Shown in pieces: positions 36,963 to 46,392 of a stretch of DNA of 64,000 bases; within the stretch, counting starts at the first letter, position 1, and every line of letters starts with the position of its first letter. The DNA comes from Stichopus chloronotus. Lineage: Eukaryota; Echinodermata; Holothuroidea; Aspidochirotida; Stichopodidae. The position numbers and the translations under genes are program-made. The stretch is taken from the NCBI GenBank assembly GCA_021234535.1, contig SFZH01000008.1, positions 22,035,091-22,099,090 of the forward strand. Reading direction: 5' to 3'. The notes under the pieces are model-generated. The model saw only the letters and a program-made list of their open reading frames with translations. It was not told where the DNA came from and searched no databases.

Positions 36963-38584
36963 GGTAACGCCGTGACTCTTTGGAAGCAAAATTCACATTT
37001 TAAGTGCAAATAACAGAAAGAGCTTTAACGTTGGGAACAAACTTTTATTTCAATTCTACTCCTACTATCACAAAGTTAATTTAGAAAATGTTTTTATTTC
37101 AAAAAGTGCACTAAGTATGAAAATATGAATGTTAATGACGGTGGTAATGCCGTGACACTGAAAAGGACATGCATTTTCTGACCCCTCAAGCTGTTAAAAC
37201 CCTGTGAAGCTTAAGGACTTTTCGCAGTTTCTCCACATTAAATACACTTTATAGACTGTTACCTACAATAGTGTGGTGAAATACAAAATAAAAAATTATG
37301 ATTATGGTAGATATAAGATATAAAAAAAAATGGGGTAACGCCGTGACGGTAACGCCGTGATCAAAGCCTGATCATATGGGAAATACATGAAAAAAACTAA
37401 ATTAATAAACTGATAGGAAATGGTGATATTGATAGTCAGATTGTTTGTAATTCATCTAGATATGAGTAATTTGGATGTTTTAAGAAATATTTGCTATGAA
37501 TTTGTGTAAGAAAGTGGAAATTTCTACTTCGGACATCAGGTGAAAAATGAAGAACTATAATAAATCCACACACAACTCCGGTCAAAATGAAATCAAGAAG
37601 AGTGCTATAGCTATGGTAGGCCTACTGCATAAGAAATGACATGAACTGTGAAAGCTTTATACAGTATTACAATCTAAATGCAGTTCCATCTCACTGGAAC
37701 AGCAAATACTCCCTTCATGCAGGGTATTGAGTGATTGAGTCTCAAGTTTAATACATTTAGTATTATTTAAAAAAAATTAAGTAAATGTATGCCAGTTTGT
37801 ATTGGTGCAATCACATAAATTGTTTTACTTTGGCTTACACTTGAGTCTTAAATATCCAAAATAGAACAGTGTGGCCAAACTTGTTGGGTCTCATCAGTCA
37901 CAGTTTTATTTTAACTTAGGTTTGTGTTCTCAACTTTGACAAACTGACACTCTATTTGCCTTCTCCAATCTCCACGAAATATTTGGTAGTGTACTGTGCA
38001 GAGCTTCAAGTGTATTGTAGGGCACTTTGTAGATGATAAAGGACTGTTTCTACATTGTTTTAGCAAAACAATCTTGAACAGAAAGAGGAAAATCTGTATA
38101 AAATGCTTCTTATGCTCAATGGTATACAGGGAGTGTACCATGGATTGACTGCAGGGATGCTACAAACAGGTGCTAGTCACTGCAAAATCTAGCAAAACAT
38201 TGTAGCTTCTAAGCATAATAGGGGCATTACCATAACAAAAGAAAGGGTACACTTGTGCATTTTCTGTTTTTAACTATCACAGAAGGAGGCCCAAAAATGT
38301 TGTCAAACAAATCATTATCATACAGTAGGTGCTGTTACTTCAGTACCAGCAGCCATGGTGACTAAGATTGTCAGTCCCCATGCAGTAAATCAGTGCCTGT
38401 CACAGTGTTACTGTCACGGCGTTACCATTTGGTATAATTAATTAACAATGAGAGATATCATAACTTTAGTGCATGGAAGTTATAGGCCAGGGTGGGTGTG
38501 ATTTGCATTATGAAAAACATTCCACTCCAATTTGTGTATCTTATATAATATTAAAAATTGCAATATTTAGGGTAACGCCGTGAC
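36963..38584. repeat. six scattered copies of a 14-bp motif GGTAACGCCGTGAC
   Basis: Copies at 36963-36976, 37143-37156 (one change), 37334-37347, 37348-37361 (last base differs), 38413-38426 (reverse complement) and 38571-38584. The sequence between the copies is unrelated AT-rich DNA, so this is not a tandem repeat. The motif is GC-rich with two CpGs in an AT-rich region. Confidence 0.7.
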
Positions 38585-40020
38585 ATAGTGAGACAACTTT
38601 AATTAGTTGCTCGTTAGTGTGACATTGCTGAAATCATAATTTGATTCCAAATGTTGTAAATACATGAAAATAACACCATGATAGAGTATGAATTTATAGA
38701 AAAACCTCAAGGCAGTTGTTGCTACAAAGCTTATGCCATATTTTGCAAAAATATTGACACTTTTATTGCTGCTTATTAATTATGCAAGCAAAATGAGTTA
38801 ATTTTGGTTTTTTATGAACAATTTTTTTCTCTTGGAAAATTCAACTATTTAGCTTCAATTTGATACCAAATTTACTGATATTGGAGAATTTTTAAAATTT
38901 GATGGTCATGTCCACTTTTGCGTGGCATTGCCCTATATACTGTTTATGATGACTCATAAACAGTAAAGAACATGTTAAGAATCATATTTTGAGATAAAGT
39001 GACTGTGAGCCAAGCAAGTACAATTTGTTGGCACTACCATGAAAGAAAAAGAAAATCTTGCTTTTAAAAAGAAATTATGTGAAATACCTTCCTAGCAAGT
39101 TTGCACCTTAAAATTCAAGCTAAACACCAGATTTCATGCTATGTGTAAACTTTTTTGCCCCCGTTTTGCCCACCCGTTTTCACCCATCTGACAACCCCTC
39201 CAATTCTAAAATCCAGGTACAATATATGACATGTTTTTGATAATGACTACAGTACGGGTACTGTAATATGAAGCAAATAGGCTGCCTGGTAGCATACTAA
39301 CAGTAACAAGGTCTAAAGTGTGAGAAAACATAGGCCTACTAGTATTGAGCAATGTATTCTAGATTGAGGTATGCAGACTCACAGAGGTATTTATCTCCCT
39401 TACCTGAAGGGTGAAGTACACTTGATTGGCTAAGATTGCCAAGTGTGGTATAAGTTAAATACCATGTATTCCCACGATACTTGATAGAGCAAGACATCTC
39501 GCTCAATACCGACTTAGCCAAGTGCCAACTAAAGAATTTCATAAATTCTATGGTTCCAACCTAGACCCCACTAACGAAGTACTAGTAAGGAGTAAGGAAC
39601 TAACATGTTAGCCTAGCCTACCATGCTTACAGCAGCTCTTGTCGTCTTGAGTCTTACTGGCCAGTAGCTTATTTGAGAAATTGGGGCATTCTTTGCATCA
39701 GAAGAAAATAATTATTAGTGTACCTGAAGAAACATACTTTGCCTTCTATTTTGCACTGCACTGGGTAATATCTAAGGCTTGGTTTTTATTAGGTGTCCTG
39801 TGATGCGAGTATATACCGCCTTCTTTTAGTTTCACTACAAGTAGTTTCAGAGCTAGAGGAACCAATGTGTACAATGTCTACGTTTCATGTTGAAGTTAGA
39901 AACAGTGAGCGGCATACAATAATTCTGCAATGCTACCAACATAAGTTTGCCAAGTCACCTTACAAAGTCGATTGTTACCATTGAGGTAGTATGATGTATA
40001 TATTTACCTCAGTGCCAGTA
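38585..40020. other. no gene seen
   Basis: AT-rich non-coding sequence with one TAGGCCTA at 39331-39338. It leads into the satellite at 40021. Confidence 0.4.
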
Positions 40021-40551
40021 CGGTCACTGCACTATGCAACGCGTGATTACGTAATCATCATATGACATGGGATCAATTTTATCGTTGTTCGTTCCATTTC
40101 TATCAACTGGGGGCATATCAATTACAAATGACTACAAAATCGGGAGTTTAAATTAGACCAAACCCTACCCAATAGGCGACAAATGAATAAAAATCACGAA
40201 AAATTATTTGAAAAAAAAAAATGACACAGTGGAAGAGGTCAAACAAAATGGTGACACCCATATGCCCAGTACGGTCAATGCAATATGCAATTAGGGACTA
40301 CGTAATCATGATAAGACATGGATTGAATTTTATCGTTTTTCGTTCCATTTCTATCAACTGGGGTCATATTCATTATAAATGACCTCAAAGTCGGCATTTT
40401 TAATTAAAGGGACCCTATCTAATCTTCGATGAAAGGAAAAAAATCATGAATAATTATTTCCAAAAAATAGATACAAATGACAAATCGGACGAGGTCTTAA
40501 CAAAATGGCGCCACCCATCGCTTTGGACGGTCACTGCACTACGACACAAGT
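40021..40551 (+). repeat. ~250-bp satellite, two monomers and the start of a third
   Basis: The block CGGTCAnTGC recurs at 40021, 40272 and 40528 (periods 251 and 256). It is followed each time by ACGTAATCAT, ATCGTTTTTCGTTCCATTTC-like and AACAAAATGGnGnCACCC blocks. The third monomer is split by the DIRS element and resumes at 46152. Related monomers fill 61145-64000. Confidence 0.85.
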
Positions 40552-40621
40552 GATTCTACTTCCCATTACACTCACTTCGGGGTAATTATATGAGATAGCA
40601 TAATTGGCCAGCCAGCTTCAC
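40552..40621 (+). repeat. DIRS left terminal repeat
   Basis: Begins GATTCTACTTCCCATTACAC. Its first 44 bp are the exact reverse complement of 45794-45837. Positions 40586-40619 (TATATGAGATAGCATAATTG onward) are inverted at 46040-46073. The first 35 bp differ between left and right termini, which is why each has its own complement in the internal region. Confidence 0.85.
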
Positions 40622-41290
40622 TGCATGATTAGGTTTTGGAGAGAGAGGACGTATATTACATCCTCTCTTCTCTGTCTAGCCAGTATTTACTATTGTCTCT
40701 ACTTCTCAGTACGCCGTTCAGAGCTTACCTCCTGCCGAGCAACCAGCCTTTTGTGTGCTGGGCTCTTCTTCTTATTCATTGTGTTAAAGCTTTCAACAAG
40801 TGAGAACTTGCGCAGGTGGTGACGGACAGAGGATATAAATTCTCTGCCTTAACAGCTGAACACCAGTGAGGAAAGCAGCAGCGCTTACTCAAAGTTAGAA
40901 TCTCTTTGTTAATGTTAGAAGTAGAGACTCCGAATACCTGTTACTTGCTTTTTATTTGTTAACAATAACGTCTACGGCCAGAAACTAGTTTACGGCTAAA
41001 GCCTTTGCTAATACTAAGTATTGCAAGTAAAAGAACAGGTAGCACGGGAAGTATATTGCTATCCTCGTGCAATCTCCTGCATCACCGTCAGTATATTGCT
41101 CGACGTAGTGAGTACAGTGGTTGTTATTGCTAATAATATGTTAACCAAACTCGTATTTTCTAGAGACAATAAAGCATTTTCAGCCAATCCTCATACAATA
41201 TCACCCCATACGGGCTCGTCTGTGATATTCCGTTCTATCGATACATAGGCTGAGTCATTTATAGAACAGTGCCTATCAAAAATTGCCAAT
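40622..41290 (+). other. DIRS 5' leader
   Basis: About 670 bases between the left terminus and the first ATG of ORF1. I see no TATA box that I would call. It holds short open frames only. By position it should carry the promoter and 5' UTR. Confidence 0.5.
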
Positions 41291-42358
41291 ATGGCCGAGG
41301 AACTAGACTATCAGGAGGATCTCATACCCTCTGTTGACCTGCATACCGATATGACAGGGGCAGGATGTTCCTCCATGGGAGAAGGTAGTACCAAACCAAA
41401 CCTCCATGAAGTCATTGCCAAAATGCAAGAGCAAATGCAGAAACTGGCAGATCAAGTAAATAAACCTCCAAACACCGAGGCGATTGTTGAGGAAATTAAT
41501 TTGGATTCTCCAGCTGGAGCAAGTCAAGCCCAACTGGATTTTGATGATGAAATCAGTAAACTGTTGGGGGATTCTGACATTGAACCTGTAACCAGCCCGA
41601 TAAACACTAATGTTGTGAGTCAGCAACAGTTTGATGAGCAAGTTTTTGATGACCTGCTTTCCGATTTGACGGTAGTAACCAAGGGCCCAAAAGTGCAAGA
41701 CAAGATTGCGACCCTTGTCTCTAACATTTGCTCCACTAAAATTCCGCCTTCCAAGTTAAAGGAAAAGTGTAGCAAATATCCTAAACCAGAAAACATTGAG
41801 CTAATGCAGGTCACACAAATCAATCGACTGATTTGGGACAATTTACAAGTTTCAAGTAGAGCGAGGGATATTAAATTACAAAAAATTCAAATGCTGTCTT
41901 TAAAAGCTATGACAGCACTGACAGCCATCCTCAATGACAGTTTGGTCAGTAAGTCTAATATAGATAAGGAATCCCTCCTTACCAAAGTCACGGATTCCAT
42001 GGTTCTTCTTGGGACCGCCAATCGTGACCTGAATCAGTTTCGCCGTGACCTTATCAAACCTGAAATGAAAGCTGAGTATAAGGCGCTCTTCGGAAAACCT
42101 ACTGAAGCTTCAAAGCTCCTATTTGGTGACGATATCTCGCAACAGCTGCGAGATATCGCTGATGTGAACAAATTGAGTAAGCGTTGCATGTACTCCTCAA
42201 GGGGAAATCCTCGGGGACGTGGCAGAGGAAAGGCACGAGGTCGGGGCCGCACAGACCGCCGCTACCAGCCTTTTTTAGACAATCGACAGTACTCTCACCA
42301 GAATCAAACCTATGGCAGAGTACCGCTCAGAGGCCGAGGGAGACGTCATGTGAATTAG
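41291..42358 (+). CDS. DIRS ORF1, Gag-like nucleic-acid-binding protein
   Basis: 355 codons from a good ATG (AATATGGCC) to TAG. In DIRS elements this ORF is thought to supply the nucleocapsid-like function. The N-terminal third is acidic, with a probable coiled coil at about 38-57 (HEVIAKMQEQMQKLADQVN). The middle (about 130-290) is helical and includes IWDNLQVSSRARDIK. The C-terminus is Arg/Gly-rich (RGNPRGRGRGKARGRGR at 304-320 and RGRGRR near 347), suited to RNA or DNA binding. It overlaps ORF2 by about 170 bases, with ORF2 in the -1 frame. No zinc knuckle is visible. The function is inferred from position and composition. Confidence 0.8.
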   Translation: MAEELDYQEDLIPSVDLHTDMTGAGCSSMGEGSTKPNLHEVIAKMQEQMQKLADQVNKPPNTEAIVEEINLDSPAGASQAQLDFDDEISKLLGDSDIEPVTSPINTNVVSQQQFDEQVFDDLLSDLTVVTKGPKVQDKIATLVSNICSTKIPPSKLKEKCSKYPKPENIELMQVTQINRLIWDNLQVSSRARDIKLQKIQMLSLKAMTALTAILNDSLVSKSNIDKESLLTKVTDSMVLLGTANRDLNQFRRDLIKPEMKAEYKALFGKPTEASKLLFGDDISQQLRDIADVNKLSKRCMYSSRGNPRGRGRGKARGRGRTDRRYQPFLDNRQYSHQNQTYGRVPLRGRGRRHVN

Positions 42359-44439
42359 ACCCATCATGTGAGGTATGTGTTTTGCCTTTCCAGCCCGCAC
42401 CAATACTTACTGCGGGACGCTTACAGCATTTTCTGACTCAATGGCAGGAAATTACTAGCGATGAAGTCATTCTGAATTATGTTACGGGCTATGACATTGA
42501 ATTTGACGTTAGTAAACCGCTTCATATCCCAAAACAGGTACCTCGCCCTGTGCCTTTGCACAAACCGGAAGATCGGGTTTTGCAACTCGAAATTAGCAAA
42601 CTTATGGCCAAAGGGGTCCTCGAACGTGCATCGCACTCCAGCGATGAGGTTATTTCCCCAGTTTTCTTACGACCTAAACCAGATGGTTCTCTGCGGTTGA
42701 TTCTTAACCTAAAGAAATTGAATGAAAGTGTGGCTTACCATCATTTCAAAATGGATAGTTTACAGTCTGCACTTAAACTTATGGAGCCAAAATGTTTCAT
42801 GGCATCGATCGACCTAAAAGATGCATACTATTCGGTACCGGTAAGCCGTAATAGCCGAAAATTTCTTCGACTGCTGTGCAAAGGAGAACTATATCAGTAC
42901 ACTTGCTTGCCAAATGGACTAGCTTCAGCGCCTCGTGTCTTTACAAAACTGTTAAAACCTGTTTTAGCAGAGTTGAGACGGCTAGGAATTTCTTGCCTGA
43001 GTTACATTGACGATATTTACATACAGGGCAGGTCCCAGACTGAATGTGCGCATGCTGTCTCTCAAGCGTTGCATTTGTTCGAAAAGGTGGGCTTCATAGT
43101 ACACCCTGAAAAATCAGTGTTTAAGCCCAGTAGTGAACTGACCTTTTTGGGGTTCGTTCTTGATTCGCACACTATGACTGTTAGACCCAAACCAGAAAGA
43201 ATACAATCAACACTAAAGGAGATCGCAAACTTTAGAGGCAAGCGAAAGCAAACAATAAGAGAGCTCGCTCATATCATTGGCATCCTAGTTTCTCTTCTCC
43301 CAGGAGTGCAGTATGGCCCGCTCCACTATAGGGACATGGAACTGCTTAAAATTAAACTCCTAAAAGAACATAAAGGGGAATTTGACACTGAAATTTCACT
43401 TTCCGATCACACTTTACATGAACTTGACTGGTGGCAAGAAAACCTCTCGACAGCCTTCAAGCACGTCTTAGATCCTGACCCTGAAATAGTTATTGAGACA
43501 GATGCTTCGCTACAGGGTTGGGGTGGCCGCTCCTCTACCCTCGGCACAAAGGCTCAGGGCAAGTGGACACCTCATGAAAGCACATACCACATCAACATTC
43601 TTGAAATGTTAGCTATATACTTTGTACTCAAAGCATTGCTTGCAAACTACCGCTATAAAAATGTCAGAATTCTCACTGATAATTCAACAGCTGTGTCATA
43701 CATTAATGGCATGGGTGGTACACATTCTCCCCATTGCAACTCCTTAGCCAAAGCTATCTGGTACTGGTGCTGTGAAAGACACATCTGGCTAACTTGTTGT
43801 CATTTACCAGGGAAAGACAATGCCATAGCTGATACCCTGTCACGCAATTCTAACACTGATACAGAATGGATGCTAAACCGGTCAATTTTTACCAATATTT
43901 CTCAGCTATGGGGGCCATTTCAGATAGACTTATTTGCATCCCGCACAAACAGGCAATTATGCCCTTATATATCATGGCAGCCAGACCCAGAAGCATTGGC
44001 AGTTGATGCTTTCTCTGTTAATTGGAAAAACTACTATTTTTATGCATTTCCTCCCTTCAGCCTAATTTCAAGAACCCTCCAAAAGATCAAGAAAGACGGG
44101 GCAAAAGGAGTAATAGTAGTGCCACTGTGGCGCTCACAACCCTGGTACGCCAAGCTATTGTCCATGACCACCAATATGCCCAGAAATCTACCACGGGGAA
44201 AATCTGTCCTATCGCTGTTGGGGAAGGACCATCGAACGCATCCTCTATCCCACAAATTGCAACTGGTGGCATGTGCAGTGTCCGGAGTCGCTTGCGAAGT
44301 CTCGGCATTTCAGAGGACACTTCAAATATCATCATGGCATCCTGGAGGCCGTCTACCCAAAAACAATACGCTACTTATCAGAACAGATGGCTCAGACTCT
44401 GCTCTAGACTGTCGGTTGATCCACTTCATCCCTCTGTGA
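42184..44439 (+). CDS. DIRS ORF2, reverse transcriptase / RNase H / methyltransferase-like
   Basis: The open frame is 751 codons. The true start is unclear: it opens within ORF1 and lacks an early ATG, so a -1 frameshift from ORF1 or re-initiation is likely (numbers count from 42184). The reverse transcriptase shows PKPDGSLRLILNLKKLN (164-180), SIDLKDAYYSV (208-218), LPNGLASAP (242-250) and the active-site YIDD (274-277). RNase H carboxylates are D440 (IETDAS), E474, D499 (LTDNS) and D550, with LPGKDN at 541-546. The C-terminal part has IDLFASR (581) and AFPPFSL (621), typical of the methyltransferase-like region of animal DIRS elements. It copies the element RNA into DNA. It overlaps ORF3 by ~418 bases. 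Confidence 0.93.
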   Translation: MHVLLKGKSSGTWQRKGTRSGPHRPPLPAFFRQSTVLSPESNLWQSTAQRPRETSCELDPSCEVCVLPFQPAPILTAGRLQHFLTQWQEITSDEVILNYVTGYDIEFDVSKPLHIPKQVPRPVPLHKPEDRVLQLEISKLMAKGVLERASHSSDEVISPVFLRPKPDGSLRLILNLKKLNESVAYHHFKMDSLQSALKLMEPKCFMASIDLKDAYYSVPVSRNSRKFLRLLCKGELYQYTCLPNGLASAPRVFTKLLKPVLAELRRLGISCLSYIDDIYIQGRSQTECAHAVSQALHLFEKVGFIVHPEKSVFKPSSELTFLGFVLDSHTMTVRPKPERIQSTLKEIANFRGKRKQTIRELAHIIGILVSLLPGVQYGPLHYRDMELLKIKLLKEHKGEFDTEISLSDHTLHELDWWQENLSTAFKHVLDPDPEIVIETDASLQGWGGRSSTLGTKAQGKWTPHESTYHINILEMLAIYFVLKALLANYRYKNVRILTDNSTAVSYINGMGGTHSPHCNSLAKAIWYWCCERHIWLTCCHLPGKDNAIADTLSRNSNTDTEWMLNRSIFTNISQLWGPFQIDLFASRTNRQLCPYISWQPDPEALAVDAFSVNWKNYYFYAFPPFSLISRTLQKIKKDGAKGVIVVPLWRSQPWYAKLLSMTTNMPRNLPRGKSVLSLLGKDHRTHPLSHKLQLVACAVSGVACEVSAFQRTLQISSWHPGGRLPKNNTLLIRTDGSDSALDCRLIHFIPL

Positions 44440-45248
44440 ACACGATACTACAATTTCTCACAGACCTGGTTCAGGCAGGCCTCAGTTACTCAGCAATAAA
44501 TACGGCCCGATCTGCCCTCTCTGCCCTCCTGGATGTCAACCACAGACACACGATTGGCTCGCACCCGCTGGTTCGGAGATTCTTAAAAGGGGTTTTCGAA
44601 ATTAGAACCCCCCAGCCTCGGTATAAGGGGATTTGGGATGTGTCACTAGTATTAAATTATCTACGCTCATTGCACCCTAATTCTGGCCTTACTTTGAAAC
44701 AGCTTACTCAAAAGCTGTTAATGCTGGTAGCCCTAACCTCGGCACAGAGGTTACAAACATTACGATTATTAGATATAAACAACCTTCACATGGGTCCAAC
44801 AGAAGCTGTATTTGTTTTGCCTAACAAACTGAAACAGTCACATCCGGGCTCAAAGCCATTGGAGGTAGTACTAACAGTATACCACGAAGATGAGAAGTTA
44901 GATGTTTACAGTGCTCTCAAGCGTTACCTTCTAGTTACCAAGCCACTAAGAGGAAGTGAAACGCAATTATTCATCAGTTATACTTCACCGCATAAACCAG
45001 TTTCTAAGGACTCCTTATCGCGGTGGATAAGGGAACTGTTGGCTGCAGCTGGGGTTGATGTAACCCGTTACTCTGCTCACAGCACTAGAGCGGCAGCGGT
45101 TTCCGCTGCAAGTCGTAAGGACTTGCCAGTCGATGCCATTCTAAAAACTGCGGGGTGGGCCTCAGAGTCAACATTTGCTCGTTATTACAAAAAGCCCATA
45201 CAGTTAACTAGTAACAAACCCTTTGCAATGGCAGTTTTAGATGCCTAA
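44022..45248 (+). CDS. DIRS ORF3, tyrosine recombinase
   Basis: 408 codons open from 44022. The first ATG in frame is at 44271, which would give 325 residues, closer to a normal recombinase. The N-terminal core-binding domain (about 105-200) has STQKQYATYQNRWLRLC and INTARSALSALL. Catalytic residues of the fold are visible: Arg243 (TSAQRLQTLR), His353 and Arg356 (SAHSTRAAA), Trp379 (AGWAS) and nucleophile Tyr389 (FARYYKKP). It replaces the integrase of LTR elements and inserts a circular DNA copy. The frame is -1 relative to ORF2. The order gag-RT-RH-YR fits DIRS1-like elements; Ngaro and VIPER differ in their terminal repeats. Confidence 0.93.
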   Translation: MEKLLFLCISSLQPNFKNPPKDQERRGKRSNSSATVALTTLVRQAIVHDHQYAQKSTTGKICPIAVGEGPSNASSIPQIATGGMCSVRSRLRSLGISEDTSNIIMASWRPSTQKQYATYQNRWLRLCSRLSVDPLHPSVNTILQFLTDLVQAGLSYSAINTARSALSALLDVNHRHTIGSHPLVRRFLKGVFEIRTPQPRYKGIWDVSLVLNYLRSLHPNSGLTLKQLTQKLLMLVALTSAQRLQTLRLLDINNLHMGPTEAVFVLPNKLKQSHPGSKPLEVVLTVYHEDEKLDVYSALKRYLLVTKPLRGSETQLFISYTSPHKPVSKDSLSRWIRELLAAAGVDVTRYSAHSTRAAAVSAASRKDLPVDAILKTAGWASESTFARYYKKPIQLTSNKPFAMAVLDA

Positions 45249-45793
45249 TACGTTGTAAAAACATGTTACAAAAACGAATTATTAGAAGTCGAAAGTATTT
45301 GGTTTTGGTCATTATAAAGGCTGCTAAACGCAGGCAACTTTGAACGAATGTCGCCTACAGGGTAGGCATATCAAATGTTAAGTTACGTCAAAACAAAACA
45401 GGCATTCACAAGAAGCAAAATATACTGCCCAAAACGGTTTGGCTTTGGCCTAAAACGGCCTCCATTGTAAGCATGTGGAAACGTTAAGTTGTATCATATC
45501 AAGCGTTCAGAAGAGACAACATAGGTTGCGTGTTACTTATGTATGTTACGTTTTATCAATTATATGGGTTACTTGTTTTTTACTAATATTTTGTATTGTA
45601 CTTACATGGACCTTTATGTAAAAGTGAACATCTGTGCATTTTACGCACACATTTTAGTTTGGTTGAGCTAATACAAACAATGCTCCAAAGCATGTATGAT
45701 TTGTTTTTCAGAAAGAAAGCACAATACAAAAGAAAGGACACAAAGGTCAAGAAGTTTCATGTTTTATTTCATGCTCGAAGCACAGCTTTGAAG
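45249..45793 (+). other. DIRS 3' untranslated segment
   Basis: Between the ORF3 stop and the internal complementary region. No ORF with coding character. Confidence 0.6.
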
Positions 45794-45917
45794 TCTCATA
45801 TAATTACCCCGAAGTGAGTGTAATGGGAAGTAGAATCTAAAAATTAAACGAGACCCTAAGGATGAAGTTTGATTAAGATTCTACTGACACATTACACGAA
45901 CGAAGGGGGGATTATAT
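45794..45917 (+). repeat. DIRS internal complementary region with preserved circle junction
   Basis: The first half is complementary to the left end of the element, and the second half to the right end. They meet at GTAGAATCTAAAAATT (45830-45845). Its complement reads AATTTTTAGATTCTAC, the right end fused to the left end through one shared GATT. That is the junction expected in the circular intermediate. Confidence 0.88.
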
Positions 45918-46037
45918 GCCCTCCCACAGCATAGTGATGCGTATACCCTCCCTTTATTGTAACTGGTGCTCCATCGCATGTTCCTCACGCAGACTAAACA
46001 AATTTCGGCGATATAGTAAAGTCTCCCATTCTTTGAA

Positions 46038-46151
46038 AGGTGAAGCTGGCTGGCCAATTATGCTATCTCATATAATCCCCCCTTCGTTCGTGTAATGTGT
46101 CAGTAGAATCTTAATCAAACTTCAACCTTAGGGTCTCGTTTAATTTTTAGA
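46038..46151 (-). repeat. DIRS right terminal repeat with extension
   Basis: Inverted relative to the left terminus. 46038-46073 matches 40586-40621 in complement, 46074-46111 is diverged from the left end, and 46112-46151 is an extension with no counterpart on the left, as in DIRS1, where the right repeat is longer. Its outer 82 bp pair with 45836-45917. Confidence 0.82.
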
Positions 46152-46392
46152 TTACGTAATCATCATACGACATGGATAGAATTTTATCGTTTTTGGTTTC
46201 ATTTCTATCAACTGGGGGCATATCAATTACAAAAGACTACAAAATCGGGAGTTGAAATAAGAGGGGCCCCTACCTAATCGGCGATAAAAAAATATAAAAT
46301 TCCGAATAATTATTGGAAAAAAAAAATAATTTCAAAAGACAAATCGAGCTGAAACAAAATGGTGCCACCCCTGTATTTCCTTTCATTGGAAG
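46152..46392 (+). repeat. remainder of the satellite monomer interrupted by the DIRS element
   Basis: Resumes with ATTACGTAATCATCATACGACATGG-type sequence (TTACGTAATCATCAT shown) and runs to AAAATGGTGCCACCCC. The next CGGTCAATGC is at 46393. Joining 40551 to 46152 rebuilds a monomer of about 265 bp. Confidence 0.82.

Larger units (their letters stand above)
40552..46151 (+). mobile_element. complete DIRS-like tyrosine-recombinase retrotransposon
   Basis: Three long overlapping ORFs (Gag-like, RT/RNase H plus methyltransferase-like, tyrosine recombinase) lie between terminal regions with DIRS architecture. The left end 40552-40595 is perfectly complementary to 45794-45837 (44/44). The right end 46070-46151 is complementary to 45836-45917 (81/82). 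The inner part of the left terminus (40586-40619) is inverted at 46040-46073. So 45794-45917 is the internal complementary region. GATT lies at both junctions (40552-40555, 46150-46153), with no other target duplication, as expected for recombinase-mediated insertion of a circle. All three ORFs are free of internal stops, which suggests recent activity. It is inserted in a ~250-bp satellite. Confidence 0.92.

Noticed and set aside
40552..46151. Possibility that the element is an LTR retrotransposon or endogenous virus
   Set aside because: No protease, integrase or envelope-like frame and no direct LTRs; the tyrosine recombinase and inverted termini identify DIRS.
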